From Sphingomonadaceae bacterium (GTDB lineage: Bacteria; Pseudomonadota; Alphaproteobacteria; Sphingomonadales; Sphingomonadaceae), in the NCBI GenBank assembly GCA_021732525.1, contig JAKFUU010000018.1, positions 1 through 64,000 on the forward strand: a stretch of 64,000 bases of DNA, written 5' to 3'. This document shows, in pieces, positions 9,213 through 18,292 of the stretch. Position 1 is the first letter of the stretch, and each line of letters opens with the position of its first letter. The notes under the pieces were generated by a model. The model did no database searches. It had not been told where the DNA came from and was given only the letters and a program-made list of their open reading frames with translations. The position numbers and the translations under genes were made by a program.

Positions 9213-9632
9213 ACCCCCCTGAGCGGATTTAATCAGATAGTGCATTTGTGCGGTGGCGATCGGTTTTTCGGGGTCGCCCTGCCACGCGCGGGCATTGACA
9301 TTGGCCATGCTGCGCCCCATTCGCGCGATCGTGCCGGCGGCATAACTGGTCTGGGGTAAACCGCCGCGCATAAAATCAATCGTGACATTGACCTGACGGA
9401 TCGGCGCATCGCCGTGGCGTGCGATCAAAGCCTGGTGAATTGCGGCAATGGCCGCCATTTCCAGCAAGCCGGAGATAGCGCCGCCATGCAGAAATCCGGG
9501 ACGGCCCTGAATTTTTTGATCAAATGGCATTTCGATGACGGGACCGGTGCCGTCCATATGGCGGACGAACATGCCCAGCGACTGCGCATAAGGTGGCAGC
9601 AGCGCGGTAAGATCATCGCGAAAATGATTCAT
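9210..9632 (-). CDS. PaaI-type hotdog thioesterase
   Basis: This hotdog-fold acyl-CoA thioesterase of 140 aa shows HGGAISGLLEMAAIAAIHQ, where the GG and the downstream acidic residue form the usual PaaI-type active site, followed by TIDFMRGG. The start at 9632 is chosen because GGAAGG lies 9 bases upstream and the ATGA overlaps the stop of the preceding gene. The alternative ATG at 9641 would touch that site. It is translationally coupled to a paralogous hotdog gene, and the pair may form a heteromeric thioesterase (inference). The substrate is unknown. Confidence 0.85.
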   Translation of the reverse strand: MNHFRDDLTALLPPYAQSLGMFVRHMDGTGPVIEMPFDQKIQGRPGFLHGGAISGLLEMAAIAAIHQALIARHGDAPIRQVNVTIDFMRGGLPQTSYAAGTIARMGRSMANVNARAWQGDPEKPIATAQMHYLIKSAQGG

Positions 9633-10096
9633 GATTGCCATCCTTCCAAACGGATGAAGGTTCCGCTGGCATAAGCAAGCGGGTCTTCCAAATCGCCATT
9701 ATGCGCGATCCCCCGGACAAATCCGATCTTGCGGCTAATGTGGTAGCAGATGCCGCGGCCGTAAACCCGTTTGCCGGCGGGGGAGGGGCGGAGATAATCC
9801 AGCCGCAGATCCATCGTGACTTGCGGAACAAAGGCGCCGCGTTTTTGCCAGATCGACATGCTGGTCGCATTATCGAGCAAGCTGATCACCACCGCGGATG
9901 CCATTACACCGGTGCCGGGGTCGCCGACCAAATCATCGCGCCAATCGATCGCTAGTTCGACCCAATCTTCGCCATGCTGGGAATATTCCATATTGAGGAA
10001 GCCGCCGTGGCCAAATTTGCTCATGAAACGATTCACCAGTTCGGGGTCGAAGGGTGTGCCTTCGGTAAAGGTGGAGACCGGGTTTTCTATATCCAT
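9629..10096 (-). CDS. Hotdog-fold thioesterase-like protein
   Basis: The 155-aa PaaI-like hotdog protein starts MDIENPVSTFTEGTPFD. A longer in-frame reading back to 10180 would run into a repeat element and is rejected; AAGGAAAATC supports 10096. The block GTGVMASAVVISLLDNATSM corresponds to the HGG..a.lfD region of PaaI enzymes, with the usual His-Gly-Gly replaced by GVMAS, so catalysis may depend on the acidic LLDNA residue or on its partner subunit. It shares an ATGA overlap with the second hotdog gene. Confidence 0.78.
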   Translation of the reverse strand: MDIENPVSTFTEGTPFDPELVNRFMSKFGHGGFLNMEYSQHGEDWVELAIDWRDDLVGDPGTGVMASAVVISLLDNATSMSIWQKRGAFVPQVTMDLRLDYLRPSPAGKRVYGRGICYHISRKIGFVRGIAHNGDLEDPLAYASGTFIRLEGWQS

Positions 10097-10107
10097 GATT
10101 TTCCTTC

Positions 10108-10252
10108 TAGAGCCTGATGACGTTAAGTCGATTCTCCTCGTCATTGCGAGCGAAGCGCGGCAATCCAGTGTCACCCGCACACAGTTTGGATTGCTTCATC
10201 GCCTCGCTCCTCGCAATGACGCAGTTCATCAATCTAATATCATCAAACTCTA
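10108..10252. repeat. Nested palindromic repeat, composite copy 1
   Basis: Outer ends TAGAGCCTGATGACG and CATCAAACTCTA enclose an inner palindrome with arms CGTCATTGCGAGCGAAGC and CTCGCAATGACG, plus a second paired block GGCAATCCAG and GGATTGCTTC. A second copy with the same outer and inner parts lies at 43641-43780. The distal CTA is the amidase stop codon. GATTC occurs near 10130. Confidence 0.88.
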
Positions 10253-11854
10253 ATCCGCGCCAATGCTGGCGATGTAAGCCGGTGTAACCCGTGCGCGCGA
10301 TGCTTGTTCATAAGCATAGCCCGCTTGCAACACGGCATAATCATGCCAGCGCGCGCCGGTAAAGCTGATGCCAACCGGAAGCCCGCGCAGCGCGCCCATC
10401 GGCACGGTCAAATGCGGCGCACCTGCAATGGCGGCCAGGCTGCTGGCGCTGGGGCCGCTGAAATTGTCGCCTTTGCCCAATGCGGACAGCCAGGTGCGTC
10501 CATTGGTGGGTTGTACCAATAATGTGACATTATGCTGGGTGAGCAGGCGGGCGATGTGTGCATTGGTCCGCTGCGTCATATTTTTGGCCAATATCGCCAG
10601 TTGATCCTGGGTCAATTTTGTGGCCTCGGCGCGGTCAAAACCCGATTGATCGAAATATTGCAATTCGCGCTCGGCATTGGCTTTGTTGAAAGCGATCAAA
10701 TCGGCCAGCATCTTATGCGGCACCAATCCGGCGGGCAGATTTTGCAGATAGGCCGCCATGTCATATTTCAGCTCCCCAAACAGCAAGGTGCCTTCATCCT
10801 CGCCGATGCCGTCCAATCCAGACCGGCTGTCGGCAATATCTATAATTATCGCGCCCGCCGCCGTCATCTGCGTCAATGCCTTTTCAAACAAAACCATCAA
10901 ATCGGCATCATCACCAATGGTATCGCGCAGCACGCCGATACGAACGCCCCTTAATCCATCATCGCGCAAGCCAGCGGCATAATTGCCGCGCCATTTATCC
11001 GCCTCCTGCGTTGCGGGGTCTAAGGGATCGCTTCCCGCCATTGCGGTCAACATAATCGCGGCGTCGCGCACGCTTTTGGTCATGGGGCCGGCGGTATCCT
11101 GCGTATGGCTGATCGGCACAATGTGACGGCGGGAAATCAGCCCGACCGTGGGCTTAAATCCGACAATTCCGTTGATTGAGGATGGGCAGACGATGGAGCC
11201 ATTGGTTTCGGTGCCAATGGTGCCCGCCGCCAGCCCGGCCGCCATCGCCGCGCCGCTGCCCGCCGATGAGCCGCAGGTGTTTCGGTCCAGCGCATGCGGA
11301 TTTTTGGTCAAGCCGCCGATCGCGCTCCATCCGCTGGTCGAATTGTCCGACCGGATATTGGCCCATTCGGACAGATTGGTCTTGCCCAGGATAATCGCCC
11401 CCGCCTCGCGCAATTTTGCCACCAAGGGCGCATCGCGGCCGGTGATATTATCCTTGAGCGCGAGCGACCCTGCCGTGGTGGGCAGCGCGCCTTTGGCTTC
11501 GATATTATCCTTGATAAGGATGGGAATGCCATGCATCGGGCCGCGATATCGCCCCGCCTTGCGCTCCGCATCGGCCGCGCGCGCTTGTTCGATTGCATCG
11601 GGGAATGTGGCGATGACGGCGTTCAGCGCCGGGCCACTGTCATCAATTTCGGCGATCCGCAACAGATAGGCGGTGACGATCGCCTCGCTGCTATATTGGC
11701 CGTTAGCAATGGCATCCGCTAGTTCGGCGAGCGAAAGATGTTCGATATCGGCAATGCGCGCCGCTTCGGTGCTGCCATGCGCGATTGATGGCTGCGCGGC
11801 GGCGGGCGCCGAAATCAGGGCGAAGGCCGCCATCCAGATTGGCCAATTCCTCAT
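10250..11854 (-). CDS. Secreted amidase (amidase signature family)
   Basis: The 534-aa amidase has a signal peptide ending APAAAQ, so it probably acts in the periplasm. The Ser-cisSer-Lys triad is recognisable: Lys in HGIPILIKDNIEAKG, the first Ser in CGSSAGSGAAMAAG, and the nucleophile in GTETNGSIVCPSS. The C-terminal half is typical of secreted amidases annotated as GatA-like, but it is not a tRNA amidotransferase since the gene has a signal peptide and no gatB/C neighbours. Its ATG overlaps the proC stop (ATGA), so it is the last gene of the argH-lysA-proC run. The substrate is unknown. Confidence 0.88.
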   Translation of the reverse strand: MRNWPIWMAAFALISAPAAAQPSIAHGSTEAARIADIEHLSLAELADAIANGQYSSEAIVTAYLLRIAEIDDSGPALNAVIATFPDAIEQARAADAERKAGRYRGPMHGIPILIKDNIEAKGALPTTAGSLALKDNITGRDAPLVAKLREAGAIILGKTNLSEWANIRSDNSTSGWSAIGGLTKNPHALDRNTCGSSAGSGAAMAAGLAAGTIGTETNGSIVCPSSINGIVGFKPTVGLISRRHIVPISHTQDTAGPMTKSVRDAAIMLTAMAGSDPLDPATQEADKWRGNYAAGLRDDGLRGVRIGVLRDTIGDDADLMVLFEKALTQMTAAGAIIIDIADSRSGLDGIGEDEGTLLFGELKYDMAAYLQNLPAGLVPHKMLADLIAFNKANAERELQYFDQSGFDRAEATKLTQDQLAILAKNMTQRTNAHIARLLTQHNVTLLVQPTNGRTWLSALGKGDNFSGPSASSLAAIAGAPHLTVPMGALRGLPVGISFTGARWHDYAVLQAGYAYEQASRARVTPAYIASIGAD

Positions 11855-12672
11855 TCGGCTTCCTTTCCCTGCTCAATGGAGCGATCCCGCGCGGCGCGCA
11901 GGGTGACCGCGATCAGATTGTTCAATGCCTCGTCCCGGTCCAGCATGGCAAGCCCAGCGGCGGTCGACCCGCCCTTGGAGGCGACACGCGCCGCAAGTTC
12001 GCCCGGCGTATCGCTGCTCCGCGCCGCCAGCAGCGCCGCTCCCTCGATCATTTCCCTGGCGAGCCGCGCGGCTGGCACCGGCTCAATGCCCATCTGTTCC
12101 GCCGCCTGCGCCATGGCATCGATAAAGCGGTAGAGATAGGCCGGGCCGCATCCGGCAAGAGCCGTAAACGCATGCATATCCGCCTCCTGCACCAACCAAT
12201 AAGGCGTGCCGAGCGGCGCGAGCCAGCTTTCGGCGGTTCGCTGATCTGCGTCGTCCAAGCCGCGCGCAAACAGGCCCAGGGGGGATTTGCCAAGCGCCAC
12301 CGCCAAATTGGGCATCACCCGCAAGATCCGCGCATCGGGGAAATGCCGCATCAAACTATCGGTAGCGACCCCGCCGAGGATCGAAATAACCAGCGCGCCG
12401 GGCGACAATAACGCCCGGATATCATCCGCCATAGCGGCCAGATTCTGGGGTTTAATCCCGATCAAAATCGTTTCATATTTGCCGGGCACTTGCCCCGCGT
12501 CGCTGAAATACCGCGCGCCGGGGGGCAGATTGCGGTCCGTTGGCTTGACGATATGAAAAGATGCGGCAGGCACGCCCGCCGCCATCCAACCCTGCACCAT
12601 CGCGCCGGCCATATTGCCGCATCCAAACAACAGCATGGGTGAAGGAAAGGGGATGGGCGGACCGCCTGTCAT
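11851..12672 (-). CDS. proC: Pyrroline-5-carboxylate reductase
   Basis: ProC reduces 1-pyrroline-5-carboxylate to proline with NAD(P)H. The 273-aa product shows the Rossmann motif LLFGCGNMAGAMVQGW near residue 14, GIKPQNL, and the C-terminal signature region from about 235 (ASKGGSTAAGLAMLD). Length is normal. The ATG overlaps the upstream siroheme-synthase-like stop (GCATGA), and the gene overlaps the amidase by four bases, so three genes are translationally coupled. Confidence 0.95.
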   Translation of the reverse strand: MTGGPPIPFPSPMLLFGCGNMAGAMVQGWMAAGVPAASFHIVKPTDRNLPPGARYFSDAGQVPGKYETILIGIKPQNLAAMADDIRALLSPGALVISILGGVATDSLMRHFPDARILRVMPNLAVALGKSPLGLFARGLDDADQRTAESWLAPLGTPYWLVQEADMHAFTALAGCGPAYLYRFIDAMAQAAEQMGIEPVPAARLAREMIEGAALLAARSSDTPGELAARVASKGGSTAAGLAMLDRDEALNNLIAVTLRAARDRSIEQGKEAE

Positions 12673-13466
12673 GCGTCATTTTCCGGTGAAAGCGCCAAAT
12701 ATAGGCAAAGGCCATCGGGGTGTGCAAGCGGCGGTGCGGCGGCGATATGGCGCCCCGCATCGGCGCGCGCGCGCGCCAATATTGCTGGCGCGACGGCGGC
12801 GGCGTGGAAAATATGATCAGCCTCGCCCAGCAACCGGGCTGCGCGCAGCGTCAGATCATCGGGATCGTTGGAGGTGAGGTGGACGATGATCAAGCCCTGC
12901 GCCGCGTGGCCATCATCCGCCGCGAGCCAATCGGAAACCGCGCCGCTGGATTGATCGGCAAAAGGATCCAGCGCGCCGCCGCGTTGGAACGCCCTATCCA
13001 GCGCTCGCCTACGTGCCGCTGCGTCCGGCCACCGGGCGCGGATGGCGTCGCGCGCGCCATGAACCGCCTTGGCCAGCGCGCCCAAATTTTGCGGCAGCAT
13101 GGCTTCGATACGCTGCCGAATCGCCTTGGCCATCCCGGCGGACGCGCCGCCGGTTCCCACTGCGATTAATATTGGCGCACGGTCTACGATCGCGGGCGTG
13201 GTAAAATCGCAGTGGTCGGGGCGGTCGACAATATTCACCAACATGCCTTTGCCGCGCAGCCGGGTGGCGGCGGCAACCGCCGCCGCTTCATCCTCCATGG
13301 CGACAAAGGCAACGCGCGCGCAGCGGCAGATGGGCTGAGGACAATCGGGCACACAAAACCCGCCGGCGCGTTCGATCAGCCGTCTTTTCGCTTCGGCTGC
13401 TTCTCCTTGTCCGGCCAAAACAACATTGCGGCCTTTCAAATTTAGAAAGAGAGGCAATTGTTCCAT
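12669..13466 (-). CDS. Siroheme synthase N-domain protein with eroded methyltransferase remnant
   Basis: The 265-aa product starts like the CysG/Met8 NAD-dependent precorrin-2 dehydrogenase/ferrochelatase (MEQLPLFLNLKGRNVVLAG, NIVDRPDHCDFTTPAIVDRAP, GTGGASAGMAKAIRQRIE). The serine of the usual SSGG/STGG turn is replaced (VGTGG). From about residue 190 the segment LTLRAARLLGEADHIF...APAILARARADA resembles the first 60 residues of the uroporphyrinogen-III methyltransferase domain, but the SAM loop GAGPGD reads HLTSNDPD and the remaining roughly 180 residues are absent. It lies between lysA (6 bp) and proC (ATGA overlap). It is probably a dehydrogenase/chelatase with a domain stub. Confidence 0.78.
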   Translation of the reverse strand: MEQLPLFLNLKGRNVVLAGQGEAAEAKRRLIERAGGFCVPDCPQPICRCARVAFVAMEDEAAAVAAATRLRGKGMLVNIVDRPDHCDFTTPAIVDRAPILIAVGTGGASAGMAKAIRQRIEAMLPQNLGALAKAVHGARDAIRARWPDAAARRRALDRAFQRGGALDPFADQSSGAVSDWLAADDGHAAQGLIIVHLTSNDPDDLTLRAARLLGEADHIFHAAAVAPAILARARADAGRHIAAAPPLAHPDGLCLYLALSPENDA

Positions 13467-13472
13467 CCGCGG

Positions 13473-14735
13473 TCAATCGAGCCAGTCGGGCACATGTTCG
13501 GCGGCCAAAATAGCCGCGGGCTTGATTCGCTCGGCAACGACCGCATATCGCGCGCCATCTACCAGCACTTCGGGAACCAGGCTGCGGCTGTTGTAAGTGC
13601 TCGCCATGGTCGCGCCATAAGCGCCCGCGGTGCGAAATATCGCCAGATCGTTGGCCGCGACATGATCGGTATCGCGGTGCATGGCGAAGGTATCACCCGT
13701 CTCGCAAACCGGCCCGACGATATGCGCGGTCATCCGCTTACCGCTGGGCTCTACGGCGGAAAAATCATGGTAGGCATCATACATGGCGGGACGGGCCAGA
13801 TCATTCATCGCGGCATCGACCACGACAAAGGGAACATTGCCGCCGCCCGGTTTCACGCGGATGACGCGGGTGAGCAAGATGCCGGCATTGCCCGCGATCA
13901 CCCGGCCGGGTTCGAACATCAAACGGACATTCCACCCCTTGGTGACGCGGGCAACCATCGCGCCATATGCGGCGGGGCTGGGCGGGTCATCTTCGGCGCG
14001 ATAGGCAACGCCAAGGCCGCCGCCCAGATCAATATGGGTCAGCTCTGCGCCGCTGCTGCGGATCGAATCGATCAAGCCGCCGACTTTGGTAAAAGCAGCC
14101 TCCAAGGGATCAAGACTGGTTAGCTGACTGCCAATATGCAGTGCCAGTCCGCGCATTTTTAGACCCGACAGACCGTTCAACCGCATATAAATACCCTTGG
14201 CCCGGCCAAAAGGCACGCCAAATTTATTTTCCGCTTTGCCCGTTGAAATTTTTTCATGCGTTCCTGCATCAACGTCGGGGTTGATGCGCAGCGCGGCATG
14301 AGCGGTTTTTCCCATAACCTCGGCAACAATGGCGAGTTCGCGGCCTTCCTCTTCGGATTCGACATTAAATTGGCCAATATCCTTTTCCAAGGCATGCGCC
14401 ATTTCTTCGGGCGTTTTGCCGACACCGGAAAAGACGATATCTTCAGGCCGCATTCCCGCCGCCAGCGCCCGGTCAAGCTCGCCCGCCGAAACGACATCCG
14501 CGCCGTAACCCTCGCGTGCTAAAATTCGCAATATCGCCAGATTGGGATTGGCCTTGATCGCAAAGGCGATATGCGGATTATCCAGCGCGGATAAGGCATC
14601 TTTGAAAACTTGCGCATGGCGAATGAAGGTCGCGCGCGAATAGACATAGACCGGGGTTTCAACCTGCGCCGCAATTAAGGGCAACGGCACGTCTTCGGCA
14701 TGCATTATGCCATCTTTCAAGGTAAAATGATCCAT
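13473..14735 (-). CDS. lysA: Diaminopimelate decarboxylase
   Basis: LysA is the PLP enzyme for the final step of lysine synthesis (meso-DAP to lysine). The 420-aa product begins MDHFTLKDGIMHAEDVPL. The longer frame to 14852 would overlap the lipoprotein gene and is rejected. The PLP lysine is in IAFAIKANPNLAIL (near residue 58), the glycine-rich HIDLGGGLGVAY follows, and CETGDTFA marks the C-terminal substrate cysteine. The linkage argH > lipoprotein > lysA is a common proteobacterial arrangement. Confidence 0.96.
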   Translation of the reverse strand: MDHFTLKDGIMHAEDVPLPLIAAQVETPVYVYSRATFIRHAQVFKDALSALDNPHIAFAIKANPNLAILRILAREGYGADVVSAGELDRALAAGMRPEDIVFSGVGKTPEEMAHALEKDIGQFNVESEEEGRELAIVAEVMGKTAHAALRINPDVDAGTHEKISTGKAENKFGVPFGRAKGIYMRLNGLSGLKMRGLALHIGSQLTSLDPLEAAFTKVGGLIDSIRSSGAELTHIDLGGGLGVAYRAEDDPPSPAAYGAMVARVTKGWNVRLMFEPGRVIAGNAGILLTRVIRVKPGGGNVPFVVVDAAMNDLARPAMYDAYHDFSAVEPSGKRMTAHIVGPVCETGDTFAMHRDTDHVAANDLAIFRTAGAYGATMASTYNSRSLVPEVLVDGARYAVVAERIKPAAILAAEHVPDWLD

Positions 14736-14745
14736 GGAATGCAGG

Positions 14746-15081
14746 CTATTCTTTCGGTAATGCGCTGTTGCTCGATAAGGGGTCGGCGGACTCCTTCGGG
14801 TCGCTATCATCCAATATCGGCTGGGTTCCCGGCGGCAGATCAAATTCGTCATCTTCGCGGCGTTGTGAACGGCGCAGCAATTCGACGCTGCGGCCGGGGC
14901 GGGCCTGCACCGCTGGTTTCAGCAATTGGCTGGGGCTATCTGGTTTTTCCTGACCATAAGCGGCGGTTACGCCCGTTGACCCCGACTCGGGTTGCAGTTC
15001 ACCGATTTTGCCGCATGCGCCAAGCAGCGCCAAAGCGGCCAGCGGCCATAATTTCCGGTTGGTAATTGTATCTTTTTTCAT
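14746..15081 (-). CDS. Small outer-membrane lipoprotein (LptM/YifL-like)
   Basis: The 111-aa product has a basic N-terminus, a hydrophobic stretch and a lipobox (LLGAC, cysteine at residue 23), so it is a diacylglyceryl lipoprotein. The cysteine is followed by GKIGEL, resembling the CGxxGxL start of LptM/YifL-type peptides that assist LPS transport, but the long acidic tail is species-specific. Position between argH and lysA is the usual place for this small lipoprotein. It overlaps argH by 4 bp (ATGA). Confidence 0.78.
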   Translation of the reverse strand: MKKDTITNRKLWPLAALALLGACGKIGELQPESGSTGVTAAYGQEKPDSPSQLLKPAVQARPGRSVELLRRSQRREDDEFDLPPGTQPILDDSDPKESADPLSSNSALPKE

Positions 15082-16481
15082 CGATGATTCGCTTGTTTGA
15101 TAACGGCCAACTGCTGTCTTACCCGCTCCGGCGCGGTTCCGCCATAGCTGGTACGGCTGCTGACCGATCCTTCTACGCTTAAATCGGGAAGTTTGCGCCC
15201 GGCAATGCGCGGGTCGATCGCCGCCAGATCATTCGCGCCAAGTTTGGCCAGGCCGCACCCGCGCGCTTCGCATAATTTGACGGCGCTGCCCGTGATATGA
15301 TGCGCCTCGCGAAAGGGAATATTGCAATCGCGCACCAGCCAGTCGGCAAGGTCGGTTGCCGTGGAAAAACCGCTGTCTGCCGCCGCGCGCATTTTTGGCG
15401 GGACAAAATCTATGCTTTCGATCATGCCGGTCATCGCGGTCAAGCACAGGCCAAGCAGATCATGCGCTTCAAAAACCGGTGGCTTGTCATTTTGCATATC
15501 TTTTGAATAAGCCAGCGGCAGGCCCTTCATCGTCATCATCAGCGCATTCAGGCACCCGGTGATCCGTCCGGTGTGACCGCGAATCAGCTCCGCCGCATCG
15601 GGATTGCGCTTTTGCGGCATGATCGAGCTACCCGTTGACCATGCGTCGGGCAAGGTCACAAAACCAAAGGGTTGCGATGCCCAGATGACAATCTCTTCGG
15701 CCAAACGTGACAAATGCAGCGCGCAGGCCGCCGCTGCCATAAGATAATCCAGCGCAAAATCACGGTCGGATACGCTGTCGATCGAATTGGCGGTGGGAGC
15801 GTCAAAACCCAGCGCTTTGGCCGTCATCTGTCGGTCAATAGGAAAGCCGGTTCCGGCGAGCGCCGCCGCACCCAATGGGCATTCATTCAGCCTATGGCGC
15901 GCGGCATCGAATCGCGCGGCATCGCGGGCAAACATTTCATAATAAGCCAGCAGATGATGGCCAAGCGTCACCGGCTGCGCCACTTGCAAATGGGTAAAGC
16001 CGGGCATGATGGTGCCGGCATATTCGTCGGCGCGCGCGATCAAGGCCGTTTGCAAGGCGGTCAAAGCGCCGCTGACCTCATCAATGGCATCGCGCACCCA
16101 TAGGCGGAAAGCGGTTGCCACTTGATCATTGCGTGAGCGCGCCGTGTGCAATCGCCCGGCGGCCGGCCCGATTAATTCGGTCAACCGCGCCTCTATGGTC
16201 ATGTGAATATCTTCGTTGGACAGATTTACCGGAACGCCGTTTTCGCCATATTCGGTGCTTATCTGCTCCAGCCCGGCGGAAATTTGGGCGGCGTCGGCGG
16301 CATCGATTATGCCGGTTTGGCCCAACATCGCGGCATGGGCAATCGATGCCGCAATATCTTGCCGCCAAAGACGCTTGTCGAATGGGATGGAGGCATTTAT
16401 CTCTGCCATGACGGCGGCTGGTCCTGCGGCAAAACGCCCGCCCCATATTTTGTTGTTATTTTGGTTACTGCTATCTGACAT
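15078..16481 (-). CDS. argH: Argininosuccinate lyase
   Basis: ArgH cleaves argininosuccinate to arginine and fumarate. The 467-aa protein carries NKIWGGRFA at the start, [16 protein letters not shown], and the fumarase/lyase signature [12 protein letters not shown] near residue 285. Length is normal. The start codon shares two bases with the start codon of the divergent tlpA-like gene (CATG at 16479-16482), so there is no intergenic space for promoters. It is the first gene of a minus-strand run to 10250. Confidence 0.96.
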   Translation of the reverse strand: MSDSSNQNNNKIWGGRFAAGPAAVMAEINASIPFDKRLWRQDIAASIAHAAMLGQTGIIDAADAAQISAGLEQISTEYGENGVPVNLSNEDIHMTIEARLTELIGPAAGRLHTARSRNDQVATAFRLWVRDAIDEVSGALTALQTALIARADEYAGTIMPGFTHLQVAQPVTLGHHLLAYYEMFARDAARFDAARHRLNECPLGAAALAGTGFPIDRQMTAKALGFDAPTANSIDSVSDRDFALDYLMAAAACALHLSRLAEEIVIWASQPFGFVTLPDAWSTGSSIMPQKRNPDAAELIRGHTGRITGCLNALMMTMKGLPLAYSKDMQNDKPPVFEAHDLLGLCLTAMTGMIESIDFVPPKMRAAADSGFSTATDLADWLVRDCNIPFREAHHITGSAVKLCEARGCGLAKLGANDLAAIDPRIAGRKLPDLSVEGSVSSRTSYGGTAPERVRQQLAVIKQANHR

Positions 16482-17109
16482 GCGATTTTTTCAAACCTTT
16501 CTGATTGCCCGGCCAGTGATGTTGCCTTTTATGGTATCACTGTTGCTGATCGCGGGTTGCGATAAGCCGTCCGGTCCGCAAGAGCAAGCAGAGTCCGCCG
16601 ATCGCAATCGCGATGGCGCGATTGAGGCGCGCGGCAAAATAACCTTAAAAAGCGCCAATGGCATGATGGCGACGCTCAGCTATGAATATGCGGGACAGCC
16701 CGCGCCGGATGATTTTTTTAACGGTGCCGATGGCCGGGATGTCTCGCTGCGTGATTTTGCGGGCCGGCCATTGCTGGTCAACATTTGGGCCACTTGGTGC
16801 GTGCCGTGCAGGGTGGAGATGCCAACGATCGATGCGCTCGCCAAGCTTGAGGAAGGCCGGATATCGGTGATCGCGGTTAATCAGGATTTGCAGGGTGCTC
16901 GTCCGGCCATGGATTTTTTCCGCCGTATCGGTATCCGCAATCTGGAACCTTATAGCGATCCGGATAATGCGCTTTCCGCCGCTTATGACGCGATTCCGTT
17001 GCCCACGACCATTTTGTATGACAGCGAAGGGAAGGAAGTTTGGCGCGTTCAAGGTGGGTTCGAATGGAATGATAAAGAAGTTTCCAAACTGCTGCGCGAG
17101 GCGCTCTAA
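16480..17109 (+). CDS. TlpA-family thioredoxin-like lipoprotein
   Basis: This 209-aa periplasmic thiol-disulfide protein has an N-terminal hydrophobic segment ending in a lipobox (LLIAGC, cysteine near 28) and a thioredoxin fold with active site [13 protein letters not shown] near residue 106, followed by cis-Pro in [10 protein letters not shown]. It probably keeps cytochrome c or other substrates reduced. Three in-frame starts exist (16480, 16519, 16531) and none has a strong ribosome binding site. The last two still encode the lipobox. With the first, its ATG interlocks with the argH ATG. It converges on ung with a 4-bp overlap. Confidence 0.85.
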   Translation: MRFFQTFLIARPVMLPFMVSLLLIAGCDKPSGPQEQAESADRNRDGAIEARGKITLKSANGMMATLSYEYAGQPAPDDFFNGADGRDVSLRDFAGRPLLVNIWATWCVPCRVEMPTIDALAKLEEGRISVIAVNQDLQGARPAMDFFRRIGIRNLEPYSDPDNALSAAYDAIPLPTTILYDSEGKEVWRVQGGFEWNDKEVSKLLREAL

Positions 17110-17801
17110 CCGCCGTTGGTAAGCGCGGGCAGCGCCCAATCAATTGGCGCTCGGCCATTTTGCGCAAGAAAGCCATTTGCCTTTGAAAAATGCCGGCATC
17201 CGAAAAAGCCATTATGCGCGGCAAGCGGGGAGGGATGCGCCGCGCGCAGGACCCGGTGGCGGTTTTCATCGACAAAGGCCGCTTTCTTCTGCGCATAGGC
17301 CCCCCACAGGAGGAAGGCGGTGGGCGCGGCGTTTTCATTGACCGCGGCGATAGCAGCGTCGGTAAATCGCTCCCACCCGCGCTTTTGGTGCGATGCGGCC
17401 TGATGCGCCTCGACCGTCAACACGCTGTTGAGCAATAGCACGCCTTGCCGTGCCCAATGTTCCAGAAAGCCGTGTTTGGCGGGCGCAATGTTTAGGTCGG
17501 CTTGCAATTCCTTATAGATATTCTGCAAGCTGGGCGGCGGGCGCACGCCGGGCATTACCGAAAAACACAGACCATGCGCCTGACCGGGGCCATGATAGGG
17601 ATCCTGCCCCAAAATGACGAGCTTCACCGCATCCAGCGGGGTGAGTTCGAGCGCGCGGAACCAGTTTTTGCTATGCGGGAAAATCTGTTTGCCCGCCGCC
17701 TTTTCCGCTTTCAGAAATGCGCGCAAACCGGCCATATAGTCGCTGTCAAACTCGGCATTTAGCGCGGCTTTCCAGCTTTCATGTAGGGCGGCTTGGGCCA
17801 T
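17106..17801 (-). CDS. ung: Uracil-DNA glycosylase
   Basis: Family 1 UDG removes uracil from DNA to start base excision repair. In the 231-aa product the water-activating motif [17 protein letters not shown] (catalytic Asp) is near residue 66 and the minor-groove loop [14 protein letters not shown] near residue 190. Length matches bacterial Ung. The stop overlaps that of the convergent tlpA-like gene. No partner genes are evident. Confidence 0.96.
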   Translation of the reverse strand: MAQAALHESWKAALNAEFDSDYMAGLRAFLKAEKAAGKQIFPHSKNWFRALELTPLDAVKLVILGQDPYHGPGQAHGLCFSVMPGVRPPPSLQNIYKELQADLNIAPAKHGFLEHWARQGVLLLNSVLTVEAHQAASHQKRGWERFTDAAIAAVNENAAPTAFLLWGAYAQKKAAFVDENRHRVLRAAHPSPLAAHNGFFGCRHFSKANGFLAQNGRAPIDWALPALTNGG

Positions 17802-17818
17802 CGCGTTTATCCTGATTT

Positions 17819-17851
17819 TGTAAAAAAGGCGGGAAGAAAATAAGCAAGAAG
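17819..17851 (+). repeat. Left terminal inverted repeat of GxxExxY cassette
   Basis: The 33-bp sequence starting TGTAAAAAAGGCGGGAAG is the inverted partner of 18259-18292. The first 26 positions match with one difference (G versus A at position 11). It sits between the ung start and the GxxExxY stop. Confidence 0.85.
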
Positions 17852-17855
17852 AACA

Positions 17856-18254
17856 TCACTCTCGCCAATGATTGTTGGTGATACGGCGAATGCCTTGTTT
17901 GAATAAATCGCTTCCAAAATTCAGCAGTAATCCGATTGGTAGATTCATCAGCCGAATATAGGTTAGCGTTTGTTTCACATGTATCGGCCCTAACTTATCC
18001 ATGGATTTCAGTTCGATAAGCAACAAGTCATCAACCAACAAATCATAGCGAAAAGCACCGGGATAGGCCTTACCATCAATATTTATGGTGACCGGCTTTT
18101 GCCGGTCAATCTGCAGTCCCAGTGCGCTCAGTCTGTCCGCAAGCACCTGTTCATAAACCGATTCAATCAGCCCCGGGCCGATTTCGCTATGCAATTTCAG
18201 GCCGCAATGGATAACGGCGCTGGCAAGTTCATCGGCGCGTTTGATTTTATCCAT
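17856..18254 (-). CDS. GxxExxY family protein (PD-(D/E)xK-like)
   Basis: The 132-aa product has the eponymous motif GLIESVYEQVLADRL near residue 28 and a predicted nuclease-like core DLLVDDLLLIELKS (acidic residue followed by ExK). These small proteins are widespread, often multicopy, and of unknown function. The gene is bounded 5 bp downstream and 4 bp upstream by 33/34-bp inverted repeats, forming a compact 474-bp unit wedged between ung and the gltX stop codon. No transposase is present. A role as nuclease is inferred from the core motif only. Confidence 0.88.
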   Translation of the reverse strand: MDKIKRADELASAVIHCGLKLHSEIGPGLIESVYEQVLADRLSALGLQIDRQKPVTINIDGKAYPGAFRYDLLVDDLLLIELKSMDKLGPIHVKQTLTYIRLMNLPIGLLLNFGSDLFKQGIRRITNNHWRE

Positions 18255-18258
18255 CGAT

Positions 18259-18292
18259 CTTCCCGTCTTATTTTCTTCCCGTCTTTTTTACA
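18259..18292 (-). repeat. Right terminal inverted repeat of GxxExxY cassette
   Basis: The reverse complement starts TGTAAAAAAGACGGGAAG, pairing with 17819-17851. It contains an internal direct repeat of GACGGGAAG. It abuts the gltX stop codon (18293-18295) with no spacer. No convincing target-site duplication is visible on the outer sides. Confidence 0.85.
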
